NCBI RefSeq assembly: GCF_021227995.1
Contig: NZ_CP089301.1
Span: 3,224,001 to 3,288,000, forward strand
DNA: 64,000 nucleotides
Direction of reading: 5' to 3'
DNA from: Novosphingobium kaempferiae
GTDB lineage: Bacteria > Pseudomonadota > Alphaproteobacteria > Sphingomonadales > Sphingomonadaceae
Made by a program: the position numbers and the translations under genes
Shown: in pieces, positions 52,179 through 61,927 of the stretch
How the letters are laid out: each line of letters begins with the position of its first letter
How positions within the stretch are numbered: position 1 is the stretch's first letter
Notes under the pieces: model-generated
Told to the model about the DNA's origin: nothing
The model's input: the letters and a program-made list of their open reading frames with translations, nothing else
The model's database searches: none

Positions 52179-53411
52179 TTATCCTTGCCCAGCTGCTTCG
52201 CGGGCACGGAACAACCGGCCGCCTTCTATAATGAAGACAGTGGCGAGCACGATGACCCCAATGCACAGATAGCCGAGAGCTAGCGGCAATGTGGTGCCGG
52301 CATAAGCTTGGCCAATGGCCGAACCTACCAGCACGGCGCCGATGCTGGTGATGAAGCCCTGCACGGATGAGGCCGTTCCCGCGATGTGTCCGACCGGCTC
52401 CATCGCCATCGAGCCGAAATTCGAGCCGCATAGCCCGATCGCGGTCATGCTGAGCGCCTGAAGGATCGTGAAGCTCGTCAGCGTCTCAAGGCCGGCATAT
52501 ATAACCAGCACATGCAGTATCGAGAGCCCGATCAAGGCAAGCAACGCGGACTGCGAGATCATCCGCGTACCAAGCCGCTCCACCAGCCGGCTATTGGCGA
52601 ATGCTGCCATCCCCATCGCGCCCGCGCAGATCGCGAACAGCCAGGTGAACTGGGCTCCGGCTCCGAACTCGTCGACGAAAATCTGTTGTGAGGATGACAC
52701 GAAGGCGATGATCGCACCGAAGGTGAGGGATGCGGCCAGCGCGTAGCCGATGGAGAACCGGTTCGTGAGCGTCAGCCAGTAGCTCTGCCTCAGGGCAGTG
52801 ACGGAGATGGGTATCCTACGCGCCACAGGCAGGGTTTCCGGAAGCCGCACAAGACTCCATGCGAGCACAAACGCTGCAAAAGCACCAAGGGCGTAGAAGA
52901 TGAACCGCCATGGTCCGAACACCAGCAGCGCCTGACCCAGCGTAGGGGCAAGGATCGGCACGACGAAGAAGATCATTTGCGCGACAGACATGGTGCGGGC
53001 CATCTTCCGCCCAGATGCGCCATCGCGGACTATGGCTACTGCGAGTACGCGGGTCGACGCCGACATCAAACCCTGGAGCAAGCGGGCACCGAGCAGCGCG
53101 GCGAACGTTGCCGCACCTGCCGCGAACACGCTCGCGGCAACGAAGCCCATTAGCGTACCGACGAGAATCGGCCTTCTGCCGAAGCGGTCCGCCAGAGGCC
53201 CGTAAACCAGCTGGCCGGCACCGAAGCCGACCATGTAGACGGTGATTATCCACTGTCGGTGATTGGCATCGCCTATCGCAAGGTCCCGGCCTATGTCGGC
53301 CAGGGCAGGGAGCATCAGGTCTACGCCCAGGGCGTTCACAGCCATGACTGCAGCGATGAAAGTGACAAATTCCCGGGGGTGCATGGCGGCGGGCGCAGGT
53401 TCTGATCTCAT
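52179..53411 (-). CDS. Bcr/CflA-type MFS multidrug exporter
   Basis: A 410-residue 12-helix MFS protein. The Bcr/CflA pattern is clear: VNALGVDLMLPALADIG in helix 1, QWIITVYMVGFGAGQLVYGP in helix 2, then DRFGRRPILVGTL. Such proteins export drugs with proton antiport. The start is uncertain: ATG 53411 is given; a TTG 12 codons earlier and an ATG nine codons later are possible, and none has a strong ribosome site. Confidence 0.88.
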   Translation of the reverse strand: MRSEPAPAAMHPREFVTFIAAVMAVNALGVDLMLPALADIGRDLAIGDANHRQWIITVYMVGFGAGQLVYGPLADRFGRRPILVGTLMGFVAASVFAAGAATFAALLGARLLQGLMSASTRVLAVAIVRDGASGRKMARTMSVAQMIFFVVPILAPTLGQALLVFGPWRFIFYALGAFAAFVLAWSLVRLPETLPVARRIPISVTALRQSYWLTLTNRFSIGYALAASLTFGAIIAFVSSSQQIFVDEFGAGAQFTWLFAICAGAMGMAAFANSRLVERLGTRMISQSALLALIGLSILHVLVIYAGLETLTSFTILQALSMTAIGLCGSNFGSMAMEPVGHIAGTASSVQGFITSIGAVLVGSAIGQAYAGTTLPLALGYLCIGVIVLATVFIIEGGRLFRAREAAGQG

Positions 53412-53557
53412 CGGCGGGGATATCGATGATGTATCGCCGCTTGACAAGCGAGGCAGGCCCCAGCCCGGTAGTGGAGCCGGCTATCCTGGAACGATGATAC
53501 AGCAGGGCGCGACCCGAGATCAGTCCCGTGTCTGGCGATTTCGCCCGCGCCCTTTTG

Positions 53558-53824
53558 TCATCGGGTTTGGCTTTCTGGTGGTTTCCACCCCGATGGTGGC
53601 TTCACATCCTCGCGGCTTGTGCCCAGCCCCATCGCGCCTGGTCGCTGACGTACGAGGCCGGAAGGGCCGAAGTCCTCTGCAGGACCGGACGCGTTGACCG
53701 GTAGGCCGCGCAGGAGGCTGATCTGGTCGCGTAGTTTCGCTGCCCTCTCGAAGCGTGTCTGCGCCGATGCGCTGTGCATCGCGGTGTGGAGGGCCTGAAG
53801 CCGCTTCTCGTGAGGTTCCGTCAC
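53558..53824 (-). CDS. Stand-alone UVR-motif protein
   Basis: 88 residues. The first 45 match the UvrB/UvrC (UVR) interaction motif: EKRLQALHTAMHSA, then RFERAAKLRDQISLLRGL. The rest is Pro/Gly/Ser-rich. The GTG at 53824 overlaps the MpaB stop (GTGA), so it is coupled to that gene. UVR motifs mediate binding between repair or chaperone proteins; here no partner domain is present. Confidence 0.7.
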   Translation of the reverse strand: MTEPHEKRLQALHTAMHSASAQTRFERAAKLRDQISLLRGLPVNASGPAEDFGPSGLVRQRPGAMGLGTSREDVKPPSGWKPPESQTR

Positions 53825-54666
53825 CTGAATGCCCAACGCAGGGCTTGTGCGACGCCCAGCGTGCCGGCGCGCACCAGGGGTGCTTGAAGCGGCGACGGAG
53901 ACAGGCCGTGAAGAGCCGGTGCCCATGGGGGCAGCAGATCGACGCCGGCCTGAGCGGCAAGCTTTCCGGGCACTGCGGCGAGCCGGCTCGTCGCGACCGG
54001 GCGCAAGATGAGCCGGGCGACTTCGGCGGTGCGCGCATCAGCTCTCAGCGCCGGGCGCATGTCCGCTATCATACGATCCGCCTCGGCACGTGTGCGGGGC
54101 AGGGGCTCTGCCCCGAGGGCCCTTCCGATCACGGCCATTTCTGCGAAGTATCGATCCTGAGCACCACGCGACATCCACGGCTCGCCATAACGAATCCATG
54201 CATCGAGGAAGCTGCGCGTTTCGGTGACATGCACCCAGGCGAGAAGCATGGGGTCATTTGCCTCGTAAGCTGCGCCGTCGGGTAAGTGGCCTTTGACGCC
54301 ATCGTGGACCGACCTGACGTGCCGTATCATCGCCTCCGCCTCGGACCGGTCGGCATACGTGGTCGTAGCAATGAAGCGGGCAGTGCGTCGCAGCCTGCCG
54401 TGCATATCGGTTCGGAAGTTCGAATGGTCCCACACGCCTGCCAAGACGCCAGGATGCAGCATCTGGAGCAGGAGGCTGGCAATGCCGCCCGCCATCATCG
54501 AGGCAACGTCGCCATGGACCCGCCAGGCAACCGACGTCGGCGCAAGCAAGGCGTTCCTGCTCCTGACCACCGGGGCTTCCCCTCTCTCGCGATCATTGAA
54601 GATCTCGACTATCTTTCGACGGATGGCTCGCTTGACCGGGTTGGAGGTAAGATCGCCTTTGCTCAT
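53821..54666 (-). CDS. MpaB-type (DUF2236) oxygenase-like protein
   Basis: A 281-residue helical protein of the DUF2236/MpaB family: VHGDVASMMAGGIASLLLQM, LHPGVLAGVWDHSNF, RTARFIATTTYADRSEAEAM and VHVTETRSFLDAW. The family includes latex-cleaving oxygenases that hold heme b through conserved His/Arg, but most members are uncharacterised. ATG 54666 begins the conserved part. It is coupled to the UVR gene downstream. Confidence 0.85.
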   Translation of the reverse strand: MSKGDLTSNPVKRAIRRKIVEIFNDRERGEAPVVRSRNALLAPTSVAWRVHGDVASMMAGGIASLLLQMLHPGVLAGVWDHSNFRTDMHGRLRRTARFIATTTYADRSEAEAMIRHVRSVHDGVKGHLPDGAAYEANDPMLLAWVHVTETRSFLDAWIRYGEPWMSRGAQDRYFAEMAVIGRALGAEPLPRTRAEADRMIADMRPALRADARTAEVARLILRPVATSRLAAVPGKLAAQAGVDLLPPWAPALHGLSPSPLQAPLVRAGTLGVAQALRWAFR

Positions 54667-54917
54667 AGATCTTCCAACGTGCCACCGTCGCAATCGCTAC
54701 TGAGGCGGCGTCGCGGTTCTATCGCACCGTATGCTTGGGTGCCGCGTGACGGAGGGCGTCGTCCATGCTGCTGGCCAGGGCGTCTGATGTCGCCCTGATC
54801 AGTGCAAGCCTTCATAGCTGCAACCGCAATTGCGCGGTCAGCTTTGTCCGAACTGCTTCCGGCAGATCGGCACTCAGATCGCGGGAGTAGTTGGTAGCAG
54901 CAATCGACGACGGCCGG

Positions 54918-55214
54918 TCACCTGGATCCACTAACATCGTCATCGTCTATGAAGTACACCGGCTTGCTATCTTCTGCGGCCCTCCAAACCCGGATGGCGG
55001 CATCAAGAAACAAGTCTTCATAGTTATCAAAAGTCAGCAAGGCAGACTCTTCATTAAGGCTGGCAGCCAGGTGACCTACGGCAACGAGGGCCTCCTTGGT
55101 CACGATAAACTCGACTTCGATGCCATCGTGACGTGCGAAGAAATTGACCGCCTCGCGCTCCGTGGACCAGTAGCGATTTCCTGTGTCGAAACTCAGCTGA
55201 TGAGCATTCATCAT
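54918..55214 (-). CDS. DUF1488-like protein
   Basis: 98 residues: an aromatic opening, EREAVNFFARHDGIEVEFIVTKEAL, FDNYEDLFLDAAIRVW and a short acidic end. This order (v-x-F-x-x-x-D-G-x-x-v, EAL, then a helix) is that of DUF1488 proteins. GGAG lies four bases before the first of two ATGs. Function unknown. Confidence 0.65.
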   Translation of the reverse strand: MMNAHQLSFDTGNRYWSTEREAVNFFARHDGIEVEFIVTKEALVAVGHLAASLNEESALLTFDNYEDLFLDAAIRVWRAAEDSKPVYFIDDDDVSGSR

Positions 55215-55939
55215 CTCTCTCCGCTGGCAGCGCCTGCTTCTGTCGGCGGCCCTGTCTGCAACGCCGGGTCGACTTCGAAGTTGCTTGCCTTAGGACAATG
55301 GGTTCGAATGCGGGCCGGGCGATCTGTCCCCAACATCCCTGTTGATCGGTCGGCGCAACGGCACCTGCAGCCAAGCAATGCCGCATGGCACCGTTCGTAT
55401 TCCATCCGGCCTCACATTTTCGGTCAGATTTCCGGTGCACTGTGATCGGCGCGCGCTATACTCGGCGGCAATCAGCGACAGGCACTACTCCATGAGATGC
55501 ACCTCATGAAACCTCTTACGCGACGCCACCGGCAGGGGGCGGTGCGGGGGGGGCATCATCGTGATCGATTAAAGGCCACTGCGTTATCCGGAAGAACGCG
55601 CAGCTTCCGACGCGAGTGCAGCACGAGTGGAAGCCGCGCCCGCGTCGTGACCAAGAGCGGTTTCGGTCGCCTCGGCCAAGAAGCTTGGCTGAACCGTGAG
55701 CCTGCGCCTGCCTTGCCATCAAAAGCGATAGCAACAGACGCTCTTTTTTTCGTCTGAGCGCCAGAAGTAGACGTTCCTTGGCAGCATAACCATTCCAGTA
55801 CGTCGACGCTTTAACATCGATCATGCAGGGATTTCGGATCGGCCCCGGCCCATCGTCGGATACGTGAGCCACGATCGCAGCCGTTCCGGAACGGATTTGC
55901 AGCTGCGGCATTCGAGAGGAAACCGCAAGGAGTGATGGT
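55215..55939. other. Long gap upstream of a small gene
   Basis: 725 bases. Frames at 55497-55757 (plus) and 55516-55911 (minus) are open but Arg/Gly-rich, without ribosome sites, and look like shadows of high-GC sequence. The promoters of the flanking divergent genes lie here. Confidence 0.4.
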
Positions 55940-56128
55940 GTGACAGAGTTGGAAAGGCTTCGCGAGCAGGTTAGAAAAGACCTCGCCGAATTGCGTCACT
56001 CGGAGAAGGAGTGCCGCATCGCGGAGGTCCGCGAGCGTTACGGCCGTCAGGGCTACACCCTTCCAAGAAATCACATAGAGGATGTCGTCCGCAGCATTGC
56101 GAAGGAATTTGGCTTTGATCTCAGATGA
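55940..56128 (+). CDS. Small helical hypothetical protein
   Basis: 62 residues: ELERLREQVRKDLAELRHSE is an amphipathic helix, followed by RERYGRQGYTLPRNHIED. The GTG at 55940 has AAGGAG seven bases upstream, which fixes the start. Not recognised; it may be a small dimeric helical protein. Confidence 0.58.
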   Translation: MTELERLREQVRKDLAELRHSEKECRIAEVRERYGRQGYTLPRNHIEDVVRSIAKEFGFDLR

Positions 56129-56465
56129 AGCGATGCAGCCAAGCGCTCTTTCATCAAGATGATAGCGGAGAAGAGAGGTTCGCGCCTTCATCGCAGTCCA
56201 ATGTAATTTCATTCGGAAGTATGGAGCATTTTGCGGGAAAGGAAGCCGCCGGGCAGATGCGGGCACCGGCCCTTCGCGCATGCATCAGCACTCAGACCCT
56301 CCTGTACGATGGTCCTGACGCGTATCCGGAACGAAGAATGTACCTGTGATCGCCACCAAGCCATTATAGCTCAACTTTGCTGGTCGGAATCATGTGTCAG
56401 ACTCCAGCCAGCTCAAGATTCAAACCGGCTATTGCCGTCCCATTTCTTTCGCGCGCCCTGGAAAC
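56129..56465. other. Gap between small gene and ligD stop
   Basis: 337 bases between convergent genes. No supported frame and no clear terminator hairpin by eye. Confidence 0.4.
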
Positions 56466-58976
56466 TTAAAGATCAGGGAGCAATTGATCGGCCCGACCCC
56501 AAAGCGCGAGATTTTTCGAGGATGCACGCTTCAGCATTTCGGTACTATCGCCGATGTGCCAGTGGGACGGCTTATCAAGATCGCGCAGTTCCTCCCAAGT
56601 CACCGGGACTGCAATCGGCGCATGTTCGCGATTGCGCGCACTGTAGGGCATCACAGCGGTCGCGCCGCGCTGGTTCCGAAGATAGTCGATAAAAATTCTC
56701 CCGGTCCGTCTGGCTTTCGAAAGAGCAGCCGTGAAGCGGCTTGGTTCTGACTGCTCTAGCGCCATTGCAAATCGATGGGCAAAGTCCTTCACGACCGGCC
56801 ATTCGGCGGAAGGCGTGAGCGGCGCGATGACGTGAACGCCTTTCCCGCCAGTAACCATCGGAAATGTCGTTAGGCCCATCTCGGCCAAAAGATCTCGGAC
56901 ATGGAATGCAGCCGACACGACATCCTTGAATTCGAGACCCTCGTCGGGATCGAGGTCGAAAACGAGCCTGTCCGCTTTCTCGACATCCTCGATCCTTGCA
57001 CCCCAGCCATGGAATTCGATCGTGCCCATTTGAACGCACGTCAAAAGGCCGGTGGGTGTATCGATGAAGAGGTAGGCTTCCTCATGCCCATCCTTTTCCC
57101 GGATACCGACCTGCTTGACTTCCTCGCCAAAGCTGCCGGCGTCGTGCTTCTGGAAAAAGCACTTTTTGCCCCGTCCTTGCGGGCACCGTACCAGGCTGAT
57201 CGGCCGGCTCCCGGCCCACGGCAGCATGATGGGCGCGACGATTTCGTAATAGTCCGCCAGCTGCCCCTTGGTAATCTTGCCCTCGGGAAAGATGACCCTT
57301 TCGCGGTTGCTGATCTTCACCGGGGTTGCCAGCGCCTCCGTAGCCACGTCTACCGCTGCTTCCATCTCGATCACCACCGCCTCCGGCTTCTTGTCCTCGC
57401 GCAAGCCGAGATAGCTGGGATGCCGCAACACGCCCTCGTCAGTGAACTCCAGGTACGCGATCTCTGCGACAAGCTCCGGCTCGATCCAGCGGGCGCCGCG
57501 CATAGCAGCGCGCGGCGCCCCGACAGTGGGCTCCTTTCGGGCTAGCGGGGCCATGATTTCCATCAGCCGCTCGATTTCGTCGCCGGTGAAGCCGGTGCCG
57601 ACTTTACCCGCATAACGCAGTTCGCCATTCTCGTTGACGCCGAGCAGCAGCGATCGGAAGCCACGCTGCTTGTCTGAAGGCGTCCAGCCAACAATGACAA
57701 ACTCCTGGCGGCGAATGCACTTGGTCTTCACCCAGCCCCCGCTTCGCGAGCCAATGTACCGCGCGTCAGTGCGCTTTGAGATCACCCCTTCCAACCCGGC
57801 AGCGCAAAAGCTGGTAAGGAGCTTCTCCCCATTGCCCACGATATGGTCGGAATAGCGAAAGTGCCCCTCCTGATCAGCGAGGAGTGCGGCCAGCTTTTCC
57901 TTGCGCTCGATCAGGGGCAATCCGGTCAAATCCTCGCCGTTCAACTCCAGCAAGTCGAAGGCGAAATAGGCGATCGCGCCCGGATCGTCCTTCAGTGCAG
58001 CCTGAAGCGCCTGAAAGCTGGTCCGGCCATCGGACAGCGTGACTACAGCCTCGCCGTCAATCAAGGCGCTGTCGACATCGAGCTTCGCCGCCTCCGCGAT
58101 CAGACCAGCAAAACGGTCCGACCAGTCGAGTCCGGAGCGGGTATAGGCGCGCCCTTCACCCCCACCTACGGCAATGAGCGTTCGGTAGCCGTCATATTTC
58201 AGCTCGTGCAGCCAGCGGTCGCCTGACGGCACATGATCGACTAGTGCCGCAAGCTGGACCGGTCGGAACGGCGGCAGCTTGCTCTTCTTCTTCCGCCGGC
58301 TGGGAGCGACGGCGGGCCCGGATGCTTTGGTCGCCGCCACTTTGGCGTTTGCCTTGCGTTTTATAACCGGCTTGCCGGCAGCGATTTCTTCCATCGTGCG
58401 GCCGCTGTCGACACTGGTCAGATGCACCCCGATGAGATCGTCCGAGCCAGCGGCGAACTCATCCTCGACCTTGCGTAATATCCAGTTCTCGCCCTTTTCA
58501 CGTCCGCGCGGCTTGAGGCGAAACATGATCCACTCGCCCTGCATGCGGCGTCCATGCAGCGTGAAGTGCAAATGACCTTCGGGCAATGTCCTGCTCGGAT
58601 CCTTGCCCGGGACCGGTTCCCAAGTGCCGTTGTCCCACAGCATCACGGTGCCGCCACCATATTCGCCCTTCGGGATCGTGCCCTCGAAGCGCGCATAGTC
58701 GAGCGGATGATCTTCCGTGCGAACCGCCAGGCGCTTGTCGTCGGGGTTCGGGCTTGGACCCCGCGTCACCGCCCAGCTGACGAGCGTGCCGTCGAGCTCC
58801 AGGCGAAAATCATAATGGAGGCGGCTTGCGGCATGTTTCTGAACGACAAAGCCGTTGCCCGCTGTCGGCGTGGACGCTCCTGACGGCTCAGCGGTTCGCG
58901 TGAAATCGCGCTTGTCGCGATACTTCGCAAGGCGCTCTTCTGCCGACGCCAATTTCGCTTTTGAAGCTCTGGTCAT
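56466..58976 (-). CDS. ligD: DNA ligase D, three-domain NHEJ enzyme
   Basis: An 836-residue LigD. Order: 3'-phosphoesterase domain (about 40-190; VVQKHAASRLHYDFRLE, GEYGGGTV), ATP ligase domain (about 235-530) with active-site Lys260 in LHELKYDGYR and a WVKTKCIRRQEFVIVGW block, and the polymerase domain at the C-terminus (about 555-830; LVFDLDPDEGLEF, FPMVTGGKGVHVI). This is the phosphoesterase-ligase-polymerase order common in alphaproteobacteria and Pseudomonas. It seals ends held by Ku. Intact and of normal length. Start ATG 58976. Confidence 0.97.
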   Translation of the reverse strand: MTRASKAKLASAEERLAKYRDKRDFTRTAEPSGASTPTAGNGFVVQKHAASRLHYDFRLELDGTLVSWAVTRGPSPNPDDKRLAVRTEDHPLDYARFEGTIPKGEYGGGTVMLWDNGTWEPVPGKDPSRTLPEGHLHFTLHGRRMQGEWIMFRLKPRGREKGENWILRKVEDEFAAGSDDLIGVHLTSVDSGRTMEEIAAGKPVIKRKANAKVAATKASGPAVAPSRRKKKSKLPPFRPVQLAALVDHVPSGDRWLHELKYDGYRTLIAVGGGEGRAYTRSGLDWSDRFAGLIAEAAKLDVDSALIDGEAVVTLSDGRTSFQALQAALKDDPGAIAYFAFDLLELNGEDLTGLPLIERKEKLAALLADQEGHFRYSDHIVGNGEKLLTSFCAAGLEGVISKRTDARYIGSRSGGWVKTKCIRRQEFVIVGWTPSDKQRGFRSLLLGVNENGELRYAGKVGTGFTGDEIERLMEIMAPLARKEPTVGAPRAAMRGARWIEPELVAEIAYLEFTDEGVLRHPSYLGLREDKKPEAVVIEMEAAVDVATEALATPVKISNRERVIFPEGKITKGQLADYYEIVAPIMLPWAGSRPISLVRCPQGRGKKCFFQKHDAGSFGEEVKQVGIREKDGHEEAYLFIDTPTGLLTCVQMGTIEFHGWGARIEDVEKADRLVFDLDPDEGLEFKDVVSAAFHVRDLLAEMGLTTFPMVTGGKGVHVIAPLTPSAEWPVVKDFAHRFAMALEQSEPSRFTAALSKARRTGRIFIDYLRNQRGATAVMPYSARNREHAPIAVPVTWEELRDLDKPSHWHIGDSTEMLKRASSKNLALWGRADQLLPDL

Positions 58977-59024
58977 GTCCGCTCCGATCGAGATTGCAAA
59001 TTGCGAGATGCCGCCGGCGTTCCT

Positions 59025-59681
59025 CTATTCTCCGGTCTGCCGGTTGGGCGCGGCGACAGCCTTGGACTCAGGAGACTCGCGCTGCCGCAGGAATATCGAC
59101 AGGACAACCAGCACGGCGGTCGAAAGGAACTCGCTCTGCCAGTTCTGGAAAGACTCGAACCAAAGCTGCGCGTCGCCAAGATAAGCCAGTACAGATAGCG
59201 GCGTCTCACCATGCTCCAGCGCCTCTTCCGCGGCAGCGCGCGCACTGTGCACCCAATGCATGACGAAGGAGGCTACAAACAGTAGCGCGAGCGCGAGGCC
59301 GAGGGATCGGGCGTAGAGGGCGCGCCAGACGGGGCCTAGCCGCAGGATGGCCGGGGCACCGGGCTGATAAGCCTGACGTTCCAGGTTCGCGTCTCGATTG
59401 GGATCGGCAGGATCCTTGGATTCAGCCGATCCACGCTGGATCAGGAAGGCCGTGAGCACCACATAGGCCGCCATTTGCAGGAATTCGCTCTCCCAGTTCT
59501 CGAATACCGACGAGAGAAATTGCGGACTGGCCGCATAGGCAAATAGCGAAAGGTCTGGCTCGGCATGCCTTCGGGCATCCTCCAATGCGACATGCCATCC
59601 CGAAATCCATTGCCCGACGATGCAGATCGCAAATAGGGAAAGGAGCGCGATCGTCAGACCGTTGTTCTTCAGCCACCTCAT
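59025..59681 (-). CDS. DUF6766-type membrane protein
   Basis: A 218-residue protein with four membrane helices arranged as an internal duplication: the first half has ENWESEFLQMAAYVVLTAFL and the second QNWQSEFLSTAVLVVLSIFL, each followed by a Q/R-R-G/E-S linker. This is the pattern of the DUF6766 family. ATG 59681 begins MRWLKNNGLTIALLSLFAIC. It stands close behind the ligD start on the same strand but in the opposite order of transcription relative to ku. Function unknown. Confidence 0.8.
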   Translation of the reverse strand: MRWLKNNGLTIALLSLFAICIVGQWISGWHVALEDARRHAEPDLSLFAYAASPQFLSSVFENWESEFLQMAAYVVLTAFLIQRGSAESKDPADPNRDANLERQAYQPGAPAILRLGPVWRALYARSLGLALALLFVASFVMHWVHSARAAAEEALEHGETPLSVLAYLGDAQLWFESFQNWQSEFLSTAVLVVLSIFLRQRESPESKAVAAPNRQTGE

Positions 59682-59757
59682 GGGTGTCTCTCTCCCATCC
59701 TTTCGGCCGTCGATAGCAACGCCTGGAAAACCATCCGGTTTGAAGCTGGGCAAGGCG

Positions 59758-60363
59758 CTAGCACTTCAGGCTGGCGAGCCATCCATCGACCGTCAGTTCC
59801 GAGGTAGCCGAAGTCTGTGCGCCCATGCTCTGCACCATGATTTGCAGGGCCCATCGGCCCCGGTCTTCATCTTCCGCAGCGACGGCATCTGCGGGCACCC
59901 ATAGGTCGTATTCACGCATATGGGCATCTGCCGCAGTGAACAGGACGCATATGTCCGTGGCAATCCCGGTCAATATCAGTTTGCTGACGCCCAGCTGCGG
60001 TAACAGGACCGGCAGGTTGGTGGCGTAAAACCCTGAAAACTGCGGTTTGATAACGAAATAATCGGTCCGTCCCGGCGTCAGCATCTCAGTGACAGGATTT
60101 TGATTTTCCAGTGCGCGGGCAACAAGGCTGGTAGCTTCCGAATGCCAATCGCCAAAATTGTCGTTCACGTAAATAACCGGCCACTGGCGATCGCGAAATT
60201 CTGCTCGCAAGCGATGGATGTTGCGCGCTGCTGCAAACGCGGATGGCTGGAGATCGTCAGCGCCTTCAAAATCGAAGCAGTTGACCATGTCCAGAATGAG
60301 CAGGGCTGGACGGTCACGCAATTCAGCGGGCGTCTTCGAACTGTCGAGACTTGTCTCAGGCAT
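59758..60363 (-). CDS. Isochorismatase-family cysteine hydrolase
   Basis: A 201-residue hydrolase with the D-K-C triad: D25 in LLILDMVNCF, K106 in FVIKPQFSGF and C139 in GIATDICVLFTA. The cis-peptide region before the Cys is normal. Family members cleave amides, vinyl ethers or imides; the substrate here is unknown. ATG 60363 is chosen over an upstream TTG; neither has a strong ribosome site. Confidence 0.88.
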   Translation of the reverse strand: MPETSLDSSKTPAELRDRPALLILDMVNCFDFEGADDLQPSAFAAARNIHRLRAEFRDRQWPVIYVNDNFGDWHSEATSLVARALENQNPVTEMLTPGRTDYFVIKPQFSGFYATNLPVLLPQLGVSKLILTGIATDICVLFTAADAHMREYDLWVPADAVAAEDEDRGRWALQIMVQSMGAQTSATSELTVDGWLASLKC

Positions 60364-60413
60364 GAGTTTGCAAGGCAAATGGCGATCCCGCGCTGGTTGG
60401 CCGCCGCTTCACC

Positions 60414-60602
60414 CTATCCTTTCGCGATCTTGGCGGCTTCCGCGTCCAGCTTGTCACGGTCGTTGCCGACGCGATCGATAAGTTCCTGCGCCTGCTCGTG
60501 GGTCAGCCCATGCCTCTGCGCGAAATACTCGACCTCGTAGTTTTCACCGCCCGCAACCCTGCTGCGATCGGGTTCGCCGCGCTGAGATTTATCGTCTGCC
60601 AT
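60414..60602 (-). CDS. DUF3606 protein
   Basis: 62 residues: a polar head, EVEYFAQRHGLTHEQAQELI, then NDRDKLDAEA. This is the whole DUF3606 domain, a short helical family found in alphaproteobacteria and often linked to stress regulons. A GAGAGG site lies just upstream. Confidence 0.85.
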   Translation of the reverse strand: MADDKSQRGEPDRSRVAGGENYEVEYFAQRHGLTHEQAQELIDRVGNDRDKLDAEAAKIAKG

Positions 60603-60708
60603 GGGACACCTCTCTCTTGTCGATCTTCATGACGAGGCAATCCCCGCCATGGCTCCCGGTTGCGGATATCCGTGCTGGCCTACCGGGCTCCGCGCAGCTT
60701 CAACGCCT

Positions 60709-60927
60709 TTAACGTGTCACATCTCCATCTCGGCGCTCTTTCTCGGGATACTTGTCCGGATTTACCTCGCTTACCATCGGTCGGTCATCGATCTTCTCGG
60801 GTTTCTGTGCGCCATGCGTGCGCGGATCGTGATACTGGTCGGGCCGAGCATCGCCAAACGTACCGCGCGGCGTCTCCGAAGGGTTTGCCGGGTCCGGGCC
60901 GCGGTCATCCTTATCTATGCTGGTCAT
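60709..60927 (-). CDS. Small hydrophilic hypothetical protein
   Basis: 72 residues, strongly polar (Asp, Pro, Arg, Lys), no hydrophobic part: DRGPDPANPSETPRGTFGDA, then RPDQYHDPRTHG. Probably disordered. AAAGGA lies seven bases before the ATG. Similar acidic/basic small proteins flank it, so it may belong to the same stress set. Confidence 0.6.
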   Translation of the reverse strand: MTSIDKDDRGPDPANPSETPRGTFGDARPDQYHDPRTHGAQKPEKIDDRPMVSEVNPDKYPEKERRDGDVTR

Positions 60928-61181
60928 GGAGGGTCCTTTCCGTGATGCAAGCTGAAAAGGGATTTGTATCGGCGGTTCCAGTTGGGACGCGCAAAGCTAA
61001 CCTCGATCAGTGTATTGCAACCGGATGGTCGGACAGTCTCCGAACGGCATTGGTTGCCCCGTCGCTCGAAATGGGCGCTTCGTCCGATCAAAGTCATTAT
61101 CGCAACATGGATCAATGCTGGACGGCAATGAAACCTTACCGGAATATATCGGGAGCGGGCAAACCGAAGAGACCGCATAGC

Positions 61182-61859
61182 ATGACCGATCGTCCCGCGC
61201 TGTCCTATCGCGAGCTCCGCAAGCATGATCATCTGGCGCGCAAGAATGATATTCAGGAGAATATCCTTCGCATCGAGGAAGGCTGGGCGAGCCGTTATTA
61301 CGTCCTGCCCGACGGTCGCAGAGCGATAACGTCGGTCTTTCTTCCGGGTGATTATTGTGAGCCGCAGTGGCTGCTATCTGGAAAGGCCGACCTGCCAATC
61401 GTCGCGCTGACCCGCATAAAAGCTCGATTGATCCCATTGGCACATATCCACGGCCGGTGTGAGCATGGGGTAAAGGAATTACTTGGTAGCATGCTGACCA
61501 TGCACCGCCGTCAGACGGACGCGATCGTGAGCTTGGGGCGTAAATCCGCCCTTGAACGCGTCGTTGCGCTGCTTGGCGAGCTCTTCATGCGGCTTGATGC
61601 TGCCGGGCAGGTGGTCGGCGACCGTTGCACGATCCCTCTCACGCAGCAGGAGATCGCGGACATGCTCGGTTTGACGCCGGTACATGTTAACCGCGTGCTG
61701 CGCGATCTCAGAAATCGCCGCATCGTTAGGCTCACTAACAGGACTTTACGGTTACTCAATCCCGAAGCCTTCGGCCTTTCTCTTTCAGCCAGTTCAAACG
61801 CAGGCACCCATTCACGGGTTTGCGGTGTTCGAACCCGGCTGGATCAGGTCGCTGCGTGA
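61182..61859 (+). CDS. Crp/Fnr-type regulator with short N-terminus
   Basis: A 225-residue regulator: a cNMP-type beta-roll (EEGWASRYYVLPDGRRAITS, FLPGDYC) and a C-terminal HTH_Crp (TQQEIADMLGLTPVHVNRVLRDL). The usual 25-30 residues before the roll are partly missing from ATG 61182; the frame is open much further upstream (in-frame ATGs at about 60950 and 61068), so the start is uncertain. The ligand residues of Crp or the Cys of Fnr are not evident. Confidence 0.85.
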   Translation: MTDRPALSYRELRKHDHLARKNDIQENILRIEEGWASRYYVLPDGRRAITSVFLPGDYCEPQWLLSGKADLPIVALTRIKARLIPLAHIHGRCEHGVKELLGSMLTMHRRQTDAIVSLGRKSALERVVALLGELFMRLDAAGQVVGDRCTIPLTQQEIADMLGLTPVHVNRVLRDLRNRRIVRLTNRTLRLLNPEAFGLSLSASSNAGTHSRVCGVRTRLDQVAA

Positions 61860-61927
61860 TTGTAAATTGGCGGGGCGAGCAGAAAATGAGACGATCAAGC
61901 GGAAACTCGGCATTAAGGGGCGGCGAG

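Noticed and set aside
55516..55911. Minus-strand frame in the gap before 55940
   Set aside because: Arg/Gly-rich, no ribosome site, no start support.
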